DNA of 10,161 bases from contig JABDOU010000028.1 of assembly GCA_013043085.1 (NCBI GenBank), forward strand, positions 1-10,161. Reading direction: 5' to 3'. Below the pieces are notes generated by a model. That model was given only the letters and a program-made list of their open reading frames with translations, was not told the DNA's origin and did no database searches. This document shows positions 6,462 to 10,161 of this stretch, piece by piece. Made by a program: the position numbers and the translations under genes. How positions within the stretch are numbered: the stretch's first letter is position 1; the number at the start of each line of letters is the position of its first letter. This DNA is from Acidimicrobiia bacterium (GTDB lineage: Bacteria; Actinomycetota; Acidimicrobiia; Spongiisociales; SHLN01).

Positions 6462-7301
6462 GTGTTCGAACTGATGCTCGCGCTTGCCCTCGCTCTTACG
6501 GCTTCCGTGGCGTGGGGTGGAGCGTCTGTATTTGGTGGGCAGGCCGCCAGAACCAATTCTGCCTTTACGGTTGCGTGGTGGTTCAGCTTCATGGCGCTGC
6601 CCGGCATGCTCGCTCTGGCGTTCATAGCGTCCGGAACCGAGGCGTTCTCGATCGACTCGCTTTTGATCGGTTTGGTGGCGGGAGCGGCGGCAGTGACCGG
6701 CGCGACGTTTCTCTTTTTCGGATTCGCAAAGGCCCCGGCTTCGTCTGTGGTTCCATCGAGCGGGCTCATGTCAGCGCTGCTACCGGTCGCTGCCGCGAAT
6801 ATGCGGGGCGAGCATCTGTCATCCCTAGCGTTCCTGGGGGTCGGACTCGCCGTCGGTGCGATCTGGCTCGTGGCCTCGGACGGGCACCGGATAGATCTGA
6901 CCGGGATCTGGTACGGACTCGGCAGCGGAACCAGTTTCGGCGTTCAGTTTGCGATCCTCGGATTCGTTTCTGAGCGGTCGGGACTCTGGCCGATTGTCGG
7001 CGTATTCATCGGGGCCTCGATGGTTGGGACGTTGGTGGTCATCGCAAAACGCAGCCCCTTGCGGTTGCGTGGGACTGCGTTCTGGCTGACCGCCGGCGGT
7101 TCTGCGTGCTCGGTTGTCGCCAATACTTCGTATCTGTACGCGACACGCCTCGGATCGCTGAGCCTTGCTGCGATTCTGGCGGCGCTTTACGCGATACCTG
7201 CAGTGATACTGGCGGCAGTGTTCTTGAAGGAGGCCATGCTTCCGCGCCACTGGCTCGGACTGGGAATTGCCGGGTTGGCAACCGCCTTCATATCGGTTTG
7301 A
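6462..7301 (+). CDS. EamA/DMT superfamily transporter
   Basis: This 279-residue permease has about ten hydrophobic segments arranged as two EamA-like halves (residues about 5-135 and 147-279), the classic 10-TMS drug/metabolite transporter layout. The N-terminus ALTASVAWGGASVFGGQAA matches the first EamA helix. The C-terminal half has SYLYATRLGSLSLAAILAAL, then YAIPAVILAAVFLKEAML with the typical conserved Glu, and a final GLGIAGLATAFISV. Family members export or import amino acids, nucleosides or other small metabolites; the substrate cannot be read from sequence. The start is the GTG at 6462, since an in-frame TGA lies at 6450-6452; the ATG at 6474 is an alternative. No good Shine-Dalgarno is seen. 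The TGA stop abuts the stop of the small ORF on the opposite strand with no spacer. Confidence 0.9.
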   Translation: MFELMLALALALTASVAWGGASVFGGQAARTNSAFTVAWWFSFMALPGMLALAFIASGTEAFSIDSLLIGLVAGAAAVTGATFLFFGFAKAPASSVVPSSGLMSALLPVAAANMRGEHLSSLAFLGVGLAVGAIWLVASDGHRIDLTGIWYGLGSGTSFGVQFAILGFVSERSGLWPIVGVFIGASMVGTLVVIAKRSPLRLRGTAFWLTAGGSACSVVANTSYLYATRLGSLSLAAILAALYAIPAVILAAVFLKEAMLPRHWLGLGIAGLATAFISV

Positions 7302-7394
7302 TTACAACATATTGAGCACAGCTGCGAACGCAGGCTGCGCGAAAAGAACCAACATTGTTGCGGTCGTGAATGCCAACGTGACAATTCGGCGCAT
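7302..7394 (-). CDS. 30-residue small protein: signal peptide with a very short C-terminal tail
   Basis: This short ORF reads MRRIVTLAF..., has a hydrophobic core (TTATMLVLFA), then QPAFA and a final AVLNML before TAA. It has the three parts of a Sec signal peptide: two arginines, a hydrophobic stretch, and the AxA-type cleavage site AFA at residues 22-24. Cleavage there would release only about six residues, AVLNML. The strongest argument that it is translated is the near-perfect Shine-Dalgarno AGGAGGAG, 6 bases before the ATG, while most genes in this window have weak sites. It could be a peptide-signal precursor, a small single-pass membrane protein, or a leader peptide. It lies downstream of the STAND/TPR regulator on the same strand, separated by 211 bases. 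Its stop touches the permease stop. I do not recognise a family. Confidence 0.6.
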   Translation of the reverse strand: MRRIVTLAFTTATMLVLFAQPAFAAVLNML

Positions 7395-7400
7395 ATCCCT

Positions 7401-7408
7401 CTCCTCCT
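7401..7408 (-). promoter_or_regulatory. Strong ribosome binding site AGGAGGAG of the small ORF
   Basis: On the minus strand AGGAGGAG sits 6 bases upstream of the ATG at 7394. It is the strongest Shine-Dalgarno I see in the window and the reason for calling this ORF a gene. Confidence 0.75.
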
Positions 7409-7420
7409 AATACTCTTAGG
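7406..7420 (-). promoter_or_regulatory. Hairpin overlapping the ribosome binding site of the small ORF
   Basis: In the small ORF's mRNA, CCUAA-GAGUA-UUAGG forms a 5-base stem whose 3' arm runs into the Shine-Dalgarno (AGG of AGGAGG). The stem is AU-rich and weak, so it might modulate ribosome access rather than block it. This reading is from base pairing only. Confidence 0.35.
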
Positions 7421-7469
7421 GTTTGTGGGGGATACTTCGACTCGACTGGATTTTCCTAAAGGACTAATT

Positions 7470-7484
7470 ACCACACAAAGTGGT
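7470..7484. repeat. Inverted repeat ACCAC-ACAAA-GTGGT
   Basis: A perfect 5-base inverted repeat with a 5-base spacer. On the minus strand it is followed by AATTAGTCCTTT, so it could be a weak terminator after the regulator or a small operator in front of the small ORF. The stem is too short for a confident call. Confidence 0.35.
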
Positions 7485-7493
7485 CATTTCTTC

Positions 7494-7513
7494 TGGAAAG
7501 AGTTGGAAAGTGT
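7494..7513. repeat. Tandem direct repeat TGGAAAGAGT / TGGAAAGTGT (10-base period)
   Basis: Two head-to-tail copies at 7494-7503 and 7504-7513 differ at one position. The 10-base period is about one helical turn, placing both copies on the same DNA face, as for tandemly bound regulators. Confidence 0.45.
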
Positions 7514-7543
7514 TGATTCTTGGCCACACGAAATCTCGCAACT

Positions 7544-7567
7544 CATCTCAGGAGGCATCTCAGGAGC
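7544..7567. repeat. Tandem direct repeat CATCTCAGGAGG / CATCTCAGGAGC (12-base period)
   Basis: Two head-to-tail copies at 7544-7555 and 7556-7567 match at 11 of 12 bases. They lie about 40 bases beyond the regulator's stop codon and about 150 bases upstream of the small ORF. They may be a binding site or simply a local duplication. Confidence 0.5.
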
Positions 7568-7605
7568 CGGCGAGGTTGATCCGGGCTGCCGCGCCCGGCT
7601 GCGGT

Positions 7606-10161
7606 TCAGCGGACTGACTTCGGGCGAGATCGGCCAGGTTTTGCCCCCCGTGTGACGATCTCGGTACCGGCTGTTCGGAGTGCGGCGATTGCGCGGCGAA
7701 CACTCCGAATACTGGTCGATAGATGCGTCGCGAGATCTTCCACGGTGGGCACGGCTCCCTGTTCGGCAGCTTCTGACACGAGTCTGATGATGCGGACAGC
7801 ACGCTGCTTGGCAGGATCCTCGATGGCCACATCCGAAGGGTGATGGATGGTGATTGTGACAGGTACGTAGTCGTCGTCGGTCAAGGGTCTGCCTGTTGGC
7901 ACCCCGCTTCGTACCAGCATTGTCTCCACAGTCGTTGCCGTTGCCGAATGGATCTTGCTGTGCTCGGGGAGAGATCGAACCGCCTCCAACTTGTCTTCCG
8001 ATAGCCCGGTCAACGCCTGGTCCAGCATGTTGGCGGCCTCAGTTGCAAATTCAGCTGCTTCTGCGTGTCGACCGACCGCCTCGAGTACGACCGCGTGACG
8101 GTGGGGGATCAGATAGGCACGGTTACTTCCTCTATGGAGATGCTTGACGGCTTCTTGTGTTGAGGCAAGAGCCTGTTCCAATTCGCCCAATGCAAGGTGG
8201 GCCATCCCACGAATCGACAGCAGATTCGGCGAAAAATCACCGAAACCATAAGAACGCGAAACCGCGAGAGCTTCGTCAGCGACGACAATCGCATGCTGGT
8301 GATTGCCTGATTCGAGTTCTACGAGAGAAAGTGCGTGGAGGGCTTGAATCTCCAACCAGTGGTTATCGGAGGCTCTCGTGCCGGCGAGAGCAGTCGTAAG
8401 GTGCGACCGGGCTTCGTCGAACCGACCCCGAGCTCGCGCAATATCGGCGAGATTGCACAACACCTGAGCCAGCCCGACGTCGTTTTGGACCTCAGTGAAG
8501 TATTCGAACGATTGTTCGCTATATAGCTGCGCGGTGATGTTGTCGCCGATGGTGTGATGCAGCGCAGCGGCGTTGGCCCGGGCCACAGCTTCTCCGCGCC
8601 GGTTGGACAAGGAACGAAAAACATCGATTGCCTCTTCGAACTGATCAAGTGCTTCTGCAGCCCGACCCGTATACCAGAGTGCGTTGGCATGGTTGACCAG
8701 ATTCACACCTTCACCGTGCTGATAGCCGATCGCCCGGCACACGTGGATCGCCCTCTGGTAGAAATCGAGGGCCGCTTCCGACTCGCCTCTCTCCATGGTT
8801 ATCACACCGAGGGAACCGAGCGCTTCTGCCTGGCCGCGACGGTTGTCGGCAGCAACGAAGAGCCGTAGTGCGTTTTCAGCCTGGCGGGAGGCTTCGTCAT
8901 AGCGTTGGGCGGCAGTCAAGGCCCTTCCGAGAGCTTCCGTTGCTTCTGCAAGCTGTTCTCCTCGTGCCAAGCTGGTTGCTTGCTCGAGATGTGAGATCGC
9001 CTCTCCTGCATTGCCCGACCACAGGCCGATCATGCCCAGCACCCGATGATCCTGTGCCATTGCGAGCTCGTCGTCGAGCTCTCGATCGATGTCGAGCGCC
9101 TCTTCGGCCGTAATAATCGCATCGTCAAAGCGGTCGGTGTGCGCCTGAAGCCAGGCAATTCGTCGCAGCGTCTCGGCTCGCTCGCTGTCCGTCCCCGATC
9201 CGATATCTGACATCGCCTGCAGAGCCTCGGTTTGGCCGGCCCGATCGCCTAGCACGTCCAGGGATTCTTCAATCCCCGATAGGAGGCGAAATCGAGTCGC
9301 ATCATCGAGGCCGGCATCGTCTGCGCTCGCCAGCGCCATCGTGTAGAACTTCGCTGCGTTGGCGTACGCCTTTACGTTGATGGCTCGCGCCGCAGCTTGT
9401 TCCGCGTACATCGCAGCCCAGCGTCCTTCTCCTGCCGCGGCGTAGTGATGGGCGATGGATTCGGGCCACTCTGGATGAAGGGCCTCGAGTGAGGTAGCCA
9501 GCGCCCGGTGGTAGGACTCACGATCTTCGATGTCTTGATCAACTACTCGCCGGACCTGTTGATGCACGAATCGGTAGCGGCCATCGCGGTTGGCGACTAT
9601 TCCGCGTTGGACCAAGGCCTCGAGGTCGAGAAAGAATTCAGGCCGCGGGCGAGGGTTGGCCGACAACAGCACCTCGGGTTCTGCCTCGACACCGGCAACC
9701 GCCAGCCATCTCAGAAGCTCGATTTGCGAAGGGGCGAGGGCTGCAATGCGCACGCCGATAGCGTCCTGCACACTGTCTGGTAGCGGGAATCGGTCCGTGA
9801 GGGCGGTCGCCCCGGAGGCGGCGGCAGCTACGTGATATTCGTGCTGTGCACGAAGCGTTTCGAGCACGAAGAGTGGATTGCCTCCAGTTTCTTCATGGAG
9901 CCGTGACGACGTGGCAGGTTCCATATCGGCTGCCGTACTGAGCCTGATGAGTTCGGTTGTTTCCTGTTCTGAGAGAGGTTGCAGGTCGATGCGGCGGGTG
10001 TTTGCGAGTCCGTCAATGTCCCGCAAGCAATCCCACACGATTTCCCTGTCGGCTGCGACAGCTTTTTGGTAAGACACGACAATCACGAGGCGACTGTCGG
10101 CGGCGATGTTGCTCAGGTGGCGAATCGCTCTCACCGTGTCGTCGTCTGCTGCATCAAAGTC
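7606..10161 (-). CDS. STAND/LAL-type regulator: AAA ATPase, TPR array, C-terminal winged-helix HTH (N-terminus outside window)
   Basis: The visible 851 residues are the C-terminal part of a large signal-responsive transcription regulator; numbering starts at the window edge. The first residues, DFDAADDDT, look like the end of an AAA_16 Walker B region, so the P-loop lies outside. GGNPLFVLETL (about 93-103) is the conserved motif after the ATPase core, and FVHQQVRRVV (about 198-207) belongs to the following helical domain. Residues about 230-720 are helix-turn-helix repeats of TPR type, with recurring patterns such as RRGQAEALGSLGVITMERG and AALDFYQRAIHVCRAIG. The C-terminus (about 784-839) reads AVRIIRLVSEAAEQ, then PTVEDLATHLSTSIRSVRRA, then IAALRTAGTEIVTRG, which resembles a DeoR/HTH_11-like winged helix rather than the LuxR HTH usual in MalT/LAL proteins. 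Such proteins sense ligands through the TPR/ATPase part; the ligand is unknown. The frame is open to the edge. Confidence 0.87.
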   Translation of the reverse strand, partial: DFDAADDDTVRAIRHLSNIAADSRLVIVVSYQKAVAADREIVWDCLRDIDGLANTRRIDLQPLSEQETTELIRLSTAADMEPATSSRLHEETGGNPLFVLETLRAQHEYHVAAAASGATALTDRFPLPDSVQDAIGVRIAALAPSQIELLRWLAVAGVEAEPEVLLSANPRPRPEFFLDLEALVQRGIVANRDGRYRFVHQQVRRVVDQDIEDRESYHRALATSLEALHPEWPESIAHHYAAAGEGRWAAMYAEQAAARAINVKAYANAAKFYTMALASADDAGLDDATRFRLLSGIEESLDVLGDRAGQTEALQAMSDIGSGTDSERAETLRRIAWLQAHTDRFDDAIITAEEALDIDRELDDELAMAQDHRVLGMIGLWSGNAGEAISHLEQATSLARGEQLAEATEALGRALTAAQRYDEASRQAENALRLFVAADNRRGQAEALGSLGVITMERGESEAALDFYQRAIHVCRAIGYQHGEGVNLVNHANALWYTGRAAEALDQFEEAIDVFRSLSNRRGEAVARANAAALHHTIGDNITAQLYSEQSFEYFTEVQNDVGLAQVLCNLADIARARGRFDEARSHLTTALAGTRASDNHWLEIQALHALSLVELESGNHQHAIVVADEALAVSRSYGFGDFSPNLLSIRGMAHLALGELEQALASTQEAVKHLHRGSNRAYLIPHRHAVVLEAVGRHAEAAEFATEAANMLDQALTGLSEDKLEAVRSLPEHSKIHSATATTVETMLVRSGVPTGRPLTDDDYVPVTITIHHPSDVAIEDPAKQRAVRIIRLVSEAAEQGAVPTVEDLATHLSTSIRSVRRAIAALRTAGTEIVTRGAKPGRSRPKSVR

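Larger units (their letters stand above)
7395..7605. other. 211-base AT-richer non-coding stretch between regulator and small ORF
   Basis: This stretch is visibly poorer in GC than the neighbouring genes and rich in short repeats: the ribosome-site hairpin, a TCCT-AA-AGGA dyad (about 7453-7462), an ACCAC/GTGGT dyad, and two sets of tandem direct repeats. It most likely carries the 3' end of the regulator transcript and the promoter of the small ORF. A plus-strand ORF crossing it (7425-7655) has no family resemblance and overlaps the regulator's 3' end, so I do not call it. Confidence 0.5.

Noticed and set aside
7425..7655. Plus-strand 76-codon ORF across the AT-richer spacer
   Set aside because: It starts at a GTG without a ribosome site, resembles no family, and its 3' part is antisense to the regulator's C-terminus. 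The region is better explained as non-coding.
1..10161. Search for CRISPR arrays, tRNA genes, transposases, phage or defence genes
   Set aside because: I saw no spaced repeat arrays, cloverleaf-like segments, terminal inverted repeats or recognisable mobile or defence proteins. The STAND regulator resembles some NTPase defence proteins in architecture, but its C-terminal HTH points to transcription control.

Overview
The window looks like chromosomal DNA of a high-GC Gram-positive bacterium, most likely an actinobacterium. I would guess the Acidimicrobiia or a relative, but the sequence does not prove it. The clues are the high-50s GC content judged by eye, the GTG/TTG starts and weak Shine-Dalgarno sites, a lipoprotein with a Thr/Ser-rich linker, and a large STAND-type regulator. 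I see no phage gene, transposase, CRISPR array, tRNA or rRNA gene.

Layout. Positions 1-1469 (minus) hold most of an M13 (neprilysin/PepO) zinc metallopeptidase, cut by the window edge just before its zinc-binding helix. It diverges, across a 161-base control region, from a secreted lipoprotein with an SH3-like domain (1631-2533, plus). That gene converges with a DUF1015 protein (2537-3697, minus). A 246-base divergent region follows, then a probable two-gene operon: an MgtC/SapB-DUF4010 membrane protein (3944-5209) and hypoxanthine phosphoribosyltransferase (5218-5811). The hpt stop interlocks with the stop of a shikimate-kinase-family protein on the other strand (5808-6425). That kinase diverges from an EamA/DMT-type permease (6462-7301). 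The last part holds the C-terminal 851 residues of an AAA/TPR (STAND) regulator (7606-10161, minus), continuing beyond the window.

Downstream of the regulator on the same strand, after a repeat-rich non-coding stretch, is a 30-codon ORF (7302-7394). It has a near-perfect Shine-Dalgarno site and encodes essentially a signal peptide plus about six residues. A TPR regulator followed by a tiny exported-peptide gene is formally the layout of RRNPP quorum-sensing cassettes. This is the most interesting lead here, but it is an inference.

Most other genes are housekeeping or envelope functions (purine salvage, aromatic biosynthesis, transport, proteolysis) with no obvious shared pathway. All three convergent gene pairs have essentially no intergenic DNA, so their transcription must end inside the opposing genes or by Rho.
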